The translations under genes and the position numbers were made by a program. Shown here in pieces: positions 1-8,253 of a stretch of DNA of 64,000 bases (position 1 is its first letter; the number at the start of each line of letters is the position of its first letter). This DNA is from Maridesulfovibrio bastinii DSM 16055 (lineage in GTDB: Bacteria; Desulfobacterota; Desulfovibrionia; Desulfovibrionales; Desulfovibrionaceae), in assembly GCF_000429985.1 (NCBI RefSeq), contig NZ_KE387014.1, positions 316,946 through 380,945 on the forward strand, given 5' to 3'. The notes beneath the pieces are model-generated. The model saw nothing but the letters and a program-made list of their open reading frames with translations. It made no database searches and was not told the DNA's origin.

Positions 1-436
1 GCATTCCTTTGGCAGTCTCTTTAGCGTGGATATCATCAAGTGTTTTTGGCGCGGTGGCATTGCCGGTTCCCGGAAGAGTTTCTCTACTGGCATCTTCCAG
101 CTTTGTACGCAGCTGCTGATAAAGCATATCCCCAAGACCTATTCCGCCGCCTGAAGCCAGCTTTTCAGAAAAATCCTTATCGAACATTGAAAGATACTGA
201 TCTTCGTAATTACTTTTCAGGTATCCTGATTTGGAAACGGTCTTACGCATTTCCTTCCAGATTTTGCCCATGAAGATAGCTTCAAACTTCTTGCAGGCCC
301 CTTTAAGTTTTTCTTCTTTGGTCGAATCGTCAGAAAGACGTCCCTTGAGAGAATCCATCTCTCTTTTAAACTGAACCAGATCCTTTGCTTCTGCTGTGGA
401 CGTTGCAGCTTTCGGGTCAAATCCGCTGATAGTCAT
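1..436 (-). CDS. flgJ: Rod-binding protein FlgJ (partial, C-terminus off window)
   Basis: The ATG at 436 directly abuts the flgI stop at 437-439, and the frame stays open to the left edge, so the 3' end is missing. The visible 145 residues contain CKKFEAIFMGKIWKEMRKT followed by a Gly-rich SGGGIGLGDMLYQQL segment, the hallmark of the FlgJ N-terminal rod-binding domain that caps rod assembly in the periplasm. Whether a C-terminal peptidoglycan hydrolase domain follows cannot be seen. Its position directly after flgI fits the usual flagellar basal-body order. Family assignment is confident; the domain content of the missing part is unknown. Confidence 0.85.
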   Translation of the reverse strand, partial: MTISGFDPKAATSTAEAKDLVQFKREMDSLKGRLSDDSTKEEKLKGACKKFEAIFMGKIWKEMRKTVSKSGYLKSNYEDQYLSMFDKDFSEKLASGGGIGLGDMLYQQLRTKLEDASRETLPGTGNATAPKTLDDIHAKETAKGM

Positions 437-1573
437 TTAGATAACCTCCAGCTCGGCATGAAGTGCGCCGGCAGCTTTCATGGTTCTTAATATGGAGATA
501 AGGTCTCTCGGGGTGGCACCAATGGCATTGAGACCGTCAACAAGTTCCTGAAGAGTTGCACCTTCAACCAGCATCAGCCTGTTGTTATCTTCCTGAATAT
601 CCACATCAGTCTGGGGAGTTTCAACTGTTTCGGCTCCTTGAGGTGCAAATGGTCCGGGCTGGCTGACATCAGTACTTTCAGAGACAACAACCTGAAGGTT
701 GCCATGAGCAACAGCCACTTTGCTGAGTCTTACACTTCGACCAAGAACAATAGTTCCGGTTTTTTCATCAACAACAACTTTGGCCTTGTCATCAGGTGAA
801 ACTTCAAGATTTTCCAGTGAAGCCATGAGCGGAACAATATTTCCCCTGAACTGGCGTGGAACCTTGAGTTCAACAGTTGAAGCATCCACAGCATGTGCAT
901 AGCCGCCGCCGATGGCACCGTTTACTCTGTTAACAACCTGCATAGCGGTGCCGAAATCAGACATCTCCAGATTAATTGTAATCTTATTCTGATCATTAAA
1001 TTTAAATTTCACAGCCCGTTCAACAGATGCTCCGTTAGGAATACGGCCTACAGTTACAAAGTTTTTACTGGCTGTAGCGGCATCGCCACCGGCGGAATAA
1101 CCGCCTAAGGTAAGCGAACCCTGTGCAAGAGCATAAATCTGACCATCTATACCTTTAAGAGGAGTCATAAGCAGCACTCCACCGACAAGGCTGTCAGCAT
1201 CACCTATGGAAGAAACAGTGACATCAAGTGTTGACCCCGGCTTTGATGAAACAGGCATTTTTGCGGTAACCATTACAGCTGCGACGTTAGACGGTTTTAT
1301 AGCCGACCTGTCGACCCGAACCCCCATCTTCTCAAGCATATTGACCATTGAAGTGGTGGTAAAAGCTGAATTGCTTCCGTCACCGGTTCCGGAAAGACCT
1401 ACGACCAGACCGTATCCTACCAGTTCGTTAGTACGAACACCGCTGAATGCGGCTATATCCTTCAGTCTTACAGCCTCGGCCGAAGTCGAGCACAGAACCA
1501 TAACGAATAGAAACAGCATTGCTGCCGTAAGCCCTGCGGTTCCTTTTTTCGTTTTTGTGCCGGTTGTCATCAT
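437..1573 (-). CDS. flgI: Flagellar P-ring protein FlgI
   Basis: FlgI forms the P ring around the flagellar rod in the peptidoglycan layer and needs FlgA for assembly. The 378-residue product has a basic-hydrophobic signal peptide, probably cleaved after SAEA at residue 34. The family signature [18 protein letters not shown] follows at about 49-66. Length is normal for FlgI. It lies between flgH (57 bp upstream) and flgJ (no gap) in the minus-strand flagellar operon. Presence of P- and L-ring proteins shows a Gram-negative envelope. An MM start gives two adjacent possible Met codons. Confidence 0.96.
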   Translation of the reverse strand: MMTTGTKTKKGTAGLTAAMLFLFVMVLCSTSAEAVRLKDIAAFSGVRTNELVGYGLVVGLSGTGDGSNSAFTTTSMVNMLEKMGVRVDRSAIKPSNVAAVMVTAKMPVSSKPGSTLDVTVSSIGDADSLVGGVLLMTPLKGIDGQIYALAQGSLTLGGYSAGGDAATASKNFVTVGRIPNGASVERAVKFKFNDQNKITINLEMSDFGTAMQVVNRVNGAIGGGYAHAVDASTVELKVPRQFRGNIVPLMASLENLEVSPDDKAKVVVDEKTGTIVLGRSVRLSKVAVAHGNLQVVVSESTDVSQPGPFAPQGAETVETPQTDVDIQEDNNRLMLVEGATLQELVDGLNAIGATPRDLISILRTMKAAGALHAELEVI

Positions 1574-1630
1574 TTCCTCCGAATTAATTCCATTTAAACA
1601 CTTAATCTTGAATAGGCCGTAATCTGACTC

Positions 1631-2329
1631 TTAAAACGGCCATACGTTATCCAGAATTCTGGACAGCCATCCAGGACGCTGCTTGTCGGCAAGAATTCCG
1701 CGTCCGTAAACTTCAATCTGGGCATCGGCAAGATAACTTGACTCTACAGTATTGCCGGCCCCGATATCTCTCTGACGCAGCAGACCTTTAACAACCAGAA
1801 CCTGTGTTTCATCGTTGATGCGGACCTGCCTTGCTCCCTCAACCTGCATTACGCCTCCGGGAAGAATCCTGACAATTCTACAGGCGACCGAAGCAGTGAG
1901 TGAAGATTCGTTCTTGGTCTCACCGGTACTTTTAAATTTATTGCTCATGGAAGAACCGATCTGGGGATCGTCACCGGAATTGTCCTTGGTTCCGAAAACA
2001 TCAAGAGCTGAAAGAGGGCTGGTGGCAAAACTGCTTACAGTCATACTGGTATCATTCTGTTTTTCAGCCTTTGAATTTGAAGTATGCTTGCCCTTGGATG
2101 TCTCGGTTACGGTTACAACCACAATATCGCCTATGCGCCGGGCACGGTTGTCATCAAACAGAAAATCAGAATTAGAGGCCGCAAAAAGGGAACCCGGATT
2201 ATTGACAGGTTCTGCTTCATAAGGTTCTGGAGTAGTCAGCACCGGCATGGGAGTAGGATTCTGCCTAGGCGGAGTACACCCTGCGGTCAAAGAAACTGCC
2301 GCAATAATTATTAAAAATATTTTTTTCAT
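1631..2329 (-). CDS. flgH: Flagellar L-ring lipoprotein FlgH
   Basis: FlgH is the outer-membrane L-ring subunit of the flagellar basal body. The 232-residue product starts with a lipoprotein signal peptide and a clear lipobox LTAGC, so Cys18 is the probable lipidation site. The conserved DNRARRIGDIVVVTVTE stretch (about 59-75) and the C-terminal WPF end are typical of the family. The gene follows flgA by 17 bp and precedes flgI. A GGAGGATCG-type ribosome binding site precedes the ATG. Nothing unusual is seen. Confidence 0.95.
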   Translation of the reverse strand: MKKIFLIIIAAVSLTAGCTPPRQNPTPMPVLTTPEPYEAEPVNNPGSLFAASNSDFLFDDNRARRIGDIVVVTVTETSKGKHTSNSKAEKQNDTSMTVSSFATSPLSALDVFGTKDNSGDDPQIGSSMSNKFKSTGETKNESSLTASVACRIVRILPGGVMQVEGARQVRINDETQVLVVKGLLRQRDIGAGNTVESSYLADAQIEVYGRGILADKQRPGWLSRILDNVWPF

Positions 2330-2346
2330 TTCGATCCTCCGGTTGA

Positions 2347-3354
2347 TTACCTGACTCTTACCGTTGAAGCGTTGATAACCTTAGCAAGAATTTTAACCTT
2401 ACTTTGCAAATTGCGTACCGTAACCGTTTCACCGATCCCGCCATCTTCCAGAACTTCGGCAGGAACACTTAAACGGATGTTAACACCTCGATATTCAAGA
2501 GAAACATTATCCCCTCTGGCGACAACCGGGGAAAGTTCAATAGAGCTTTTCTTGATGGGCTGGCCTGTGCCTATCGGACTCTTGACACGCCATGGTCCAC
2601 CCTTTCCATCCCAGACCTCTGACCCGAGATAAGCGATATTTTTACGCTTCCAGGTAAGGAGATCGGGGGTAATCTCCTCCAGCCGGTTTATGGGACGGAC
2701 GGGGCATGGCACGGCCCGCCATAGATTAAGAAAGAAACTTGATGAAATTCGCCTGACAACCCTGCCGTCTATGCTGACAACATTAAGCCTTATATTATTA
2801 CGACCGGGTTCCAGCTTTCCGTTAAGTTCAACGGAGAGCCTGTCTGTGGGATCAGAGAAAAAGATATAATCAGGCAGCATAAACTTATCGAGTTCAGTCT
2901 GACCGTCGAAAGCAGCCAGATTCGGAGTCAAAAAGTTGACCACTTTACTTCTGATTTCCACCTCCGACAAAATGCGGCCACCGGTCTGAATACGTATCTG
3001 ACTTGGAATAATGCATTTCGAAACAAGCTCGCCAAGATAATGATAAAGAACTTTTTTGAGCTTATCCCGGCTGACGGTAAGGGCACGGCGTCCTTTAGGA
3101 GCTGCGTTCCAAAGCTCCACTGCTGAAAGGTCCCGCACTGTTTTAGGAGGAAGGTTTCCGTAGAATTCCGCAATTTCCCCAAGAGTGACTCTGGGACCGG
3201 ATGTAACGGCAGCGGATTTGATTTTTATTCTCCAGTCATCTTTTTTATTATCAGCATGGGCCGAGCCGAAAACCAGAGCCAGAGTTACAACTGCCGCAAC
3301 AGTAAGTAATAATGGCTTTACCGTCCTTGTAATTATTTCCTGCATATTCATCAT
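2347..3354 (-). CDS. flgA: Flagella basal body P-ring formation protein FlgA
   Basis: FlgA is the periplasmic chaperone for P-ring assembly. The frame extends upstream to a TTG at 3405, but I place the start at the ATG at 3354 (335 residues). It is followed at once by a signal-peptide-like stretch (MMNMQEIITRTVKPLLLTV) and has a modest GGGA ribosome binding site. The C-terminal half carries the SAF-like domain (VARGDNVSLEYRGVNIRLSV) and ends in the usual VINASTVRV strand. The product is longer than the E. coli protein because of an extra N-terminal domain, as in many FlgA proteins. It sits between flgG and flgH. The exact start is uncertain by up to 17 codons. Confidence 0.88.
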   Translation of the reverse strand: MMNMQEIITRTVKPLLLTVAAVVTLALVFGSAHADNKKDDWRIKIKSAAVTSGPRVTLGEIAEFYGNLPPKTVRDLSAVELWNAAPKGRRALTVSRDKLKKVLYHYLGELVSKCIIPSQIRIQTGGRILSEVEIRSKVVNFLTPNLAAFDGQTELDKFMLPDYIFFSDPTDRLSVELNGKLEPGRNNIRLNVVSIDGRVVRRISSSFFLNLWRAVPCPVRPINRLEEITPDLLTWKRKNIAYLGSEVWDGKGGPWRVKSPIGTGQPIKKSSIELSPVVARGDNVSLEYRGVNIRLSVPAEVLEDGGIGETVTVRNLQSKVKILAKVINASTVRVR

Positions 3355-3413
3355 TAAAATCCCGTATTGTTCAGACCTGACAATGTCGTCATGCCGCCTT
3401 CTCAATACTCAGG

Positions 3414-4196
3414 CTACCTCTTTACATTAATAGCCGTCTGAAGCATCGAATCGGAAGTTGTCATGGCCTTGGAGTTTGTTTCATAAGCGCGCTGGCCGAC
3501 AATGAGTCCAACCATTTCGTCAACAAGCTCAACGTTTGAACCTTCAAGGTAGCCCTGTGAAAGTGTTCCGAACTGATCATCACCGGGAACGCCTTCTACT
3601 GCTGCACCTGAACCTTCGGTTTCGAGATAAAGGTTTTTACCGATTGCATTGAGTCCCGGGGGGTTGATGAAATCGTAGATAGGTACATCAACACCAGCCA
3701 GCTCAACACCATTTTTATCAAGGGCCGAAAAACGTCCCTGCTCAGTAATAACAACGCTTGAAGTTTCCGGCGGAACAACAAATTCAGGCTGAAGCGGGTA
3801 CCCTTGGGCGGTAACAAGACGACCGTCACTGTCCAGCTCAAAAGCTCCGGCGCGGGTGTAGGCATCTTCCCCGTTGTAATCCACCCGGAAAAAGCCCCTG
3901 CCCTCAATGGCGACATCAAGGGTGTTGCCGGTATTCTGAAAAGTTCCCTGAGAAAAGAACTTATGCACAGTCACCGGTTTGACTCCAAGGCCGACCTGCA
4001 TACCTGTAGGCAGTCTGTTTCCAGCCTGATTGGTTGCACCGGCAATCTGCATGGTCTGGTACATAAGGTCTTCAAATTCAGCCCTGCTCTTTTTAAACCC
4101 CTGAGTATTAACGTTGGCGAGGTTGTTGGAAAGAACATCAATGTGCGTCTGCTGGGCGACCATTCCGGTAGCGGCAGTCCAAAGTGAACGCATCAT
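3414..4196 (-). CDS. flgG: Flagellar distal rod protein FlgG
   Basis: FlgG builds the distal rod of the flagellum. The 260-residue protein has the N-terminal rod/hook signature NNLANVNTQGFKKSRAEFED, the central D1 segment GRGFFRVDYNGEDAYTRAG and the C-terminal motif NVELVDEMVGLIVGQRAYE. Length 260 matches FlgG rather than the shorter FlgB/FlgC. The gene lies 36 bp downstream of flgF and just upstream of flgA. A GGGGGATAGAG ribosome binding site precedes the ATG. Confidence 0.96.
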   Translation of the reverse strand: MMRSLWTAATGMVAQQTHIDVLSNNLANVNTQGFKKSRAEFEDLMYQTMQIAGATNQAGNRLPTGMQVGLGVKPVTVHKFFSQGTFQNTGNTLDVAIEGRGFFRVDYNGEDAYTRAGAFELDSDGRLVTAQGYPLQPEFVVPPETSSVVITEQGRFSALDKNGVELAGVDVPIYDFINPPGLNAIGKNLYLETEGSGAAVEGVPGDDQFGTLSQGYLEGSNVELVDEMVGLIVGQRAYETNSKAMTTSDSMLQTAINVKR

Positions 4197-4232
4197 AACT
4201 CTATCCCCCTGTCTTATTAATTAATATTTATT

Positions 4233-5000
4233 CTAAGCCCTTACAGAGCCGACTTTATCAATTACGGTTTTATCCAGAGTATCGGTTCCGGTGAGCATCT
4301 TCTGATACATTTCAAAAGTGCGCTGACTTTCAATCATCGAAACCATCTCAGTCACAATTTCAACATTGGATTTTTCGATAAATCCCTGCTTTACAGTTGA
4401 GTCCGAAGGGACTTCATTGCCATCAAAGGAAAAAAGATTTTCTCCTTCTTTTTTGAGTCCCTTGGGATCATCAATCTCAACAATATCGAGCTGGGCCACA
4501 TTCTGCCCGTCAACCCGGATAACACCGGATTCATCAATGCTGACCTCTCCGCCCGGAGGAATGTTTACAGCTCCTCCGCCAGCAAGAACCGGATAGCCTT
4601 CAGATGTTACCAGTTGGCCATCGGGACTCATTTCAAAACTGCCGTCACGGGTGTAAAAAACATCTGCTCCCTTCTGAATTTTAAAGAATCCATCACCGTT
4701 TATGGCCAGATCCAGTGGATTTCCTGTACTCTGCAAGGCTCCCTGACTGAGATCCACGACTTCTTCAGACAGCCTCGGACGAGCCATAATTTTAGGTTCT
4801 GGAAAAAGGTCTTTATCCCTGATGAAAGGCTTGGAATCGACAACATAATCATGGGCAAAACGTAAAAAAGTATCCTGAAACGCACATGAGTCGCGTTTGT
4901 AACCGGTTGTATTAATGTTCGCCAAATTATTGGCGGTGATATCTACTCTGTGTTCATTTGACATTGCACCGAAAAGTGCGCTGAACATACTGTCACGCAT
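4233..5000 (-). CDS. flgF: Flagellar proximal rod protein FlgF
   Basis: FlgF is a FlgG paralogue that joins the flagellar rod. I set the start at the ATG at 5000 because AGGAGG lies six to seven bases upstream and the product (255 residues) then begins MRDSMFSALFGAMSNEHR, the family N-terminus. The frame runs open further to 5117, which is probably untranslated leader. NNLANINTTGYKRD and the C-terminal NVEIVTEMVSMIESQRTFE are rod-protein signatures. It is the first gene of the flgF-G-A-H-I-J operon, with a sigma-54 promoter about 40 bp upstream. Confidence 0.94.
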   Translation of the reverse strand: MRDSMFSALFGAMSNEHRVDITANNLANINTTGYKRDSCAFQDTFLRFAHDYVVDSKPFIRDKDLFPEPKIMARPRLSEEVVDLSQGALQSTGNPLDLAINGDGFFKIQKGADVFYTRDGSFEMSPDGQLVTSEGYPVLAGGGAVNIPPGGEVSIDESGVIRVDGQNVAQLDIVEIDDPKGLKKEGENLFSFDGNEVPSDSTVKQGFIEKSNVEIVTEMVSMIESQRTFEMYQKMLTGTDTLDKTVIDKVGSVRA

Positions 5001-5051
5001 GGCTTTCCTCCTGAAATGGCTATTTGCCAGCTTTAATCTCGTACAGTTCTT

Positions 5052-5067
5052 TGCAAGCTGCGGGCCA
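5052..5067 (-). promoter_or_regulatory. Sigma-54 promoter of the flgF operon
   Basis: On the minus strand the sequence TGGCCCGCAGCTTGCA has GG and GC dinucleotides ten bases apart, the -24/-12 geometry, and one mismatch to the core TGGCAC-N5-TTGCA. Transcription would start near 5041, about 40 bases before the flgF ATG. Sigma-54 control of rod and ring genes is common in polar flagellates. A short palindrome CCCTTAATTAGGG at 5133-5145 lies at a plausible upstream-activator distance; its role is a guess. Confidence 0.75.
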
Positions 5068-5255
5068 AAAAAATTTTGAGGGATAACATTCACAGGTGAA
5101 GCTATTTTTAAAATCATTAATTCTTGACTTAGCCCTTAATTAGGGTATTGCGTATTCGTACCCAACATTTCCCCGAGGTTTACCGCCCCCTCCGTCTTGA
5201 ACATTTCCCCAAATATTCAAGATATCCCGGTTGCCTTGGGGATCTCTTTTAGGCA

Positions 5256-5289
5256 CAAAAAAAGGCCTCCGAAAAATTCGGAGACCTTA
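5256..5289 (-). terminator. Rho-independent terminator after the 90-residue gene
   Basis: On the minus strand AAGGTCTCCGAA pairs with TTCGGAGGCCTT and runs into seven T residues. It ends the transcript of the small gene at 5387-5659 and insulates it from flgF. The 255 bases between flgF and this hairpin hold the flgF promoter and nothing else I recognise. Confidence 0.85.
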
Positions 5290-5386
5290 AATAGTGCTTA
5301 ATTATTTTATAAAAACGAGGTGCTTAAATTAATAAGCCAACCTCAAATGAGTCTAAGTTTTTTTACAGAATCCCTATATATTAATG

Positions 5387-5659
5387 TTATCCCACAAGAT
5401 GAACAATAACACCTGTTACTGACTCCGGGATAATTCCCTGAGTGGCATCAGTATCAAAAGTAGCCTTTGTCGCATCCAGCACTTCAAACGGTCCGGTAGC
5501 GGGATCACTGAAAAAGCCCTGCGTAGCAGGAAGAATGTAAACTTCACCGGGAGCACCGGTCTCAGTATGCCCCGAATCTCCGGCACTGAAATAACCGGGA
5601 TCATGAGCTGTTATATGTCCGGCCGGTCCGGCAACGATGTTATCAGTCATTATGGGCAT
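5387..5659 (-). CDS. Hypothetical 90-residue protein
   Basis: I do not recognise this protein. The ATG at 5659 has a good AAAGGAAACAG ribosome binding site, and the gene ends before its own terminator, so it is probably real and monocistronic. The product is acidic, has no Cys, and is rich in Gly, Ala, Thr, Pro and Asp. It has a loose repeat feel (GPAGHITAHDPGYFSAGD, then ATQGFFSDPATGPFEV, then DATQGIIPESVTG). It has no signal peptide or membrane segment. It lies between the flagellar operon and rimP, in a separate transcript. Confidence 0.6.
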   Translation of the reverse strand: MPIMTDNIVAGPAGHITAHDPGYFSAGDSGHTETGAPGEVYILPATQGFFSDPATGPFEVLDATKATFDTDATQGIIPESVTGVIVHLVG

Positions 5660-5863
5660 AACTGTTTCCTTTTTAAAAATGTGATGCTATAACCATTTTC
5701 ATTAATAATAAGTTAACACAGGTTCAGTGCAAGTCAAGAGAACTTGAAACTAAGGACTCACTCCACCTGTATTTTATGCAGCAAGCCTCTTAAATATAAG
5801 ATTAACATCAATTTTAAGGCGCTATGGTGTTAGAGAGAGTCAAACCAGTTTTTGTTAATTGGC

Positions 5864-5892
5864 TTGACATTGGGCGGTGATGTGCCTACGTT
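5864..5892 (+). promoter_or_regulatory. Sigma-70-type promoter of the rimP-nusA-infB operon
   Basis: A perfect TTGACA (5864-5869), a 17-bp spacer and TACGTT (5887-5892, three of six) give a start near 5899, some 180 bases before rimP. The long leader it predicts is highly structured and contains a terminator. Confidence 0.6.
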
Positions 5893-5898
5893 GCTGTC

Positions 5899-6048
5899 CT
5901 CGGTGCGGGTGCAACTCAGCTTCAGTGAAGTTCAGAAACCCTTTTATTACGGGCCTGCCCCGTCATCCGCATCAGGCCTCAAATTGTGACCTTATGTGGG
6001 GTTGTCTGATGCTGAGGTGGGCCTTTTCGGTCCACTTTTTTTTATTTT
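5899..6048 (+). ncRNA. Structured leader of rimP with an internal terminator/attenuator
   Basis: The predicted leader holds GTGGGCC (6017-6023) and GGTCCAC (6029-6035) followed by eight T residues: a textbook intrinsic terminator about 30 bases before rimP. Upstream, GCATCAG (5969-5975) can pair with CTGATGC (6006-6012) while CCTCA (5977-5981) can pair with TGAGG (6013-6017). The pairings cross, so a pseudoknot is possible, and the second one shares a base with the terminator. This looks like an attenuated leader controlling rimP-nusA-infB, perhaps by NusA or a ribosomal factor, or a small RNA ending there. No known RNA family was recognised. Confidence 0.55.
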
Positions 6049-6077
6049 ATTCAACTTTTTATTTGGCGGAGACGATT

Positions 6078-6548
6078 TTGGATCAAGGCGGACTTGAAAA
6101 AACAATTACTGATATGATCAAACCGGAAATCGAGGCTATGGGTCTCAATTTATGGGGTGTGGAAATCACATCTGCCAACCGCCCGGTAGTCCGTATCTTT
6201 CTTGACTCCGATCAGGGCGTAGACATTGACAAATGTGCTGAAGTCAGCCGCCACCTGAGTCTGATGTTCGAAGTCGAGGATATTATGGATTTTGCCTATA
6301 TCCTTGAAGTGTCTTCACCAGGACTTGAACGCCGCTTTTTCACTCCACAGCAGATGGAGCCGTACACCGGCAGAAAAGTAGAGATTACAATGGGCATTTC
6401 CCGCGATGGCCGGAAACGTTTCAAAGGTACACTCGAAAAAACCGGAGACAGCACACTCACACTCAGGCTTGCCGATCAGGATGAAACTGTCGAGCTTGAA
6501 TATGAAGACATCAAAAAAGCCAAACTCGTTCACGAGTTTAAAAAATAA
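6078..6548 (+). CDS. rimP: Ribosome maturation factor RimP
   Basis: RimP assists late assembly of the 30S subunit. I place the start at TTG 6078, which has GGCGGAG five to eight bases upstream and gives a 156-residue protein of family length. The longer open frame from 5877 runs through the leader terminator and is not coding. Motifs are LWGVEITSANRPVVRIFLDSD, the VSRHLS segment and the EVSSPGLERRF signature. The C-terminal SH3-like part ends VELEYEDIKKAKLVHEF. First gene of rimP-nusA-ylxR-infB. Confidence 0.92.
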   Translation: MDQGGLEKTITDMIKPEIEAMGLNLWGVEITSANRPVVRIFLDSDQGVDIDKCAEVSRHLSLMFEVEDIMDFAYILEVSSPGLERRFFTPQQMEPYTGRKVEITMGISRDGRKRFKGTLEKTGDSTLTLRLADQDETVELEYEDIKKAKLVHEFKK

Positions 6549-6617
6549 TAACACAAGCACTTATTTTGCTTTTTCGCCACTCTGCAAACTGTAGCAGGTG
6601 CCGGAATGGAGGATCAA

Positions 6618-7994
6618 ATGGGTTCTGAATTAAAAAAAGCTATCGACCAAATCAGCAAGGACAGAGGTATCGACAGAGGAGTTCTCATCGACACCCTTGA
6701 GGAAGCTGTACGCTCTTCAGTAGCCCGTAAATACAGCGATGCCATGGATATCGAAGTCACCTTCAATGAAGATGCCGGAGAAATCGAAGTATACCAGTTC
6801 AAAGTTGTAGTTGATGAAGTTGAAGATGAAATAAGCGAAATTACGCTGGAAGAAGCTCAGGCACATGATCCCAATATCCGCATCGATGACGAAATGGGAT
6901 TCAAGCTCAAGGTTGAAGATCTTGGACGCATAGCAGCACAGTCTGCAAAACAGGTCATCATCCAGCGCATGCGTGACGCTGAACAGCAGATTATATTTAA
7001 TGAATATAAAGACCGTAAAGGCGAAATCGTCAGCGGTATTATTCAAAGAAGAGACCGTTCCGGATGGATTATCAACCTCGGCCGTACTGAAGCAGTGCTG
7101 CCCAAGGGTGAACAGATTCCCCGTGAACGCTACAAACGCGGTGACAGGGTTCAGGCTCTGGTAATTGATGTCCAGAAGGAAGCAAGAGGACCGCAGATCA
7201 CCGTTTCCCGCTCACATCCTGATTATATGGCCAGTCTCTTTAAAAGAGAAGTTCCTGAAGTTGATGATGGAACAGTCAAAATTATGGGTGTTTCCCGTGA
7301 TCCGGGTCTGCGCGCCAAAGTTGCTGTCAACTCCATCGACCGTGATGTCGATCCGGTTGGAGCCTGTGTCGGAATCAGAGGCTCACGCATCCAGAACATT
7401 GTTCAGGAAATGCGCGGAGAAAGGATTGATATAGTTGTCTGGAGTCAGGATATAGCTGTTTATGCCCAGAACGCTCTCTCACCTGCTGTAATATCCCGTA
7501 TTATGGTTGATGAAGAAGAAAAAATTCTGGAAGTAATTGTACCTGACGACCAGCTGACAGTGGCTATCGGACGTAAAGGACAGAACGTCAAACTGGCATC
7601 ACGTCTGCTTGGCTGGAAAATAGATGTCTTTACCCAGAGCCGCTACGGAGAAATAAACTCCATCGGCAAAGGTATGGACCAGCTGGCAAGTGTTGCCGAA
7701 ATTCCGCTTGAAAATTTCATATCCGCAGGATTTGAGTCCGCATCTCAACTTGCCGGAGCTAGCGAAGAAGAACTGCTGGCTGTTTCAGGAATGACTTCAT
7801 CCAAAATCATGGATATCAAGGCCGCAGCCAATCTGCTCGGCGTAGAATCCTTTGAGGAAAAGACTGAAGAATCTGAAAGCGGACAGGGTGAAGTAGAAGA
7901 AGCCACAGTAGAGACTGAAGAGGAAACTCAGCTCGTAGAAGAAAGTCCCGAAGCTTCTGAAACTGAAGAACCTGAAACAGAAGATAAAGAATAA
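6618..7994 (+). CDS. nusA: Transcription termination/antitermination factor NusA
   Basis: NusA binds RNA polymerase and nascent RNA and modulates pausing, termination and antitermination. I choose ATG 6618 because GGAGG at 6608-6612 is correctly spaced; the ATG at 6606 overlaps that site. The 458-residue product has the N-terminal polymerase-binding domain, an S1 domain (GEIVSGIIQRRDRSGWIINLG), and two KH domains (VGACVGIRGSRIQNIVQEM and VAIGRKGQNVKLASRL). A helix-hairpin-helix segment follows, then a very acidic tail. The acidic tail resembles the autoinhibitory C-terminus of enterobacterial NusA in charge only. Confidence 0.97.
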   Translation: MGSELKKAIDQISKDRGIDRGVLIDTLEEAVRSSVARKYSDAMDIEVTFNEDAGEIEVYQFKVVVDEVEDEISEITLEEAQAHDPNIRIDDEMGFKLKVEDLGRIAAQSAKQVIIQRMRDAEQQIIFNEYKDRKGEIVSGIIQRRDRSGWIINLGRTEAVLPKGEQIPRERYKRGDRVQALVIDVQKEARGPQITVSRSHPDYMASLFKREVPEVDDGTVKIMGVSRDPGLRAKVAVNSIDRDVDPVGACVGIRGSRIQNIVQEMRGERIDIVVWSQDIAVYAQNALSPAVISRIMVDEEEKILEVIVPDDQLTVAIGRKGQNVKLASRLLGWKIDVFTQSRYGEINSIGKGMDQLASVAEIPLENFISAGFESASQLAGASEEELLAVSGMTSSKIMDIKAAANLLGVESFEEKTEESESGQGEVEEATVETEEETQLVEESPEASETEEPETEDKE

Positions 7995-8010
7995 ATTAAA
8001 GGAATGACTT

Positions 8011-8250
8011 TTGACCGGATTGGACAGTCGAATTAAGCACGAACCGGAAAGGATGTGCGTCATCTGCCGGGAAAAATTCAAAAAACACGACCTGTCCAGG
8101 TTTGTTCTTGCCGAGGGGGCTTGCGGGAACGAACTTGTTCCGGATGACAATTTTACAATGCAGGGCCGAGGCTACTACGTCTGCGGCAACACCCGGTGCA
8201 CGGAAAGATTTAAGAATTTCCGGCCCCGGAGGAAGAAATCCAGGGGGTAA
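8011..8250 (+). CDS. ylxR: YlxR family RNA-binding protein (DUF448)
   Basis: Small protein conserved between nusA and infB in many bacteria; YlxR has been linked to RNA binding and transcription control. The 79-residue product has the family motif RMCVICREKFKKHDLSRFV and the C-terminal GRGYYVCGNTRCTERF. The start is a TTG at 8011 with AAGGA seven bases upstream; the ATG at 8004 is in another frame. Four bases separate it from infB, so translation is probably coupled. Confidence 0.88.
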   Translation: MTGLDSRIKHEPERMCVICREKFKKHDLSRFVLAEGACGNELVPDDNFTMQGRGYYVCGNTRCTERFKNFRPRRKKSRG

Positions 8251-8253
8251 TAC

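Noticed and set aside
5877..6077. 67-codon N-terminal extension of RimP
   Set aside because: It would be translated through the leader terminator; the TTG at 6078 has a good ribosome binding site and gives the family length.
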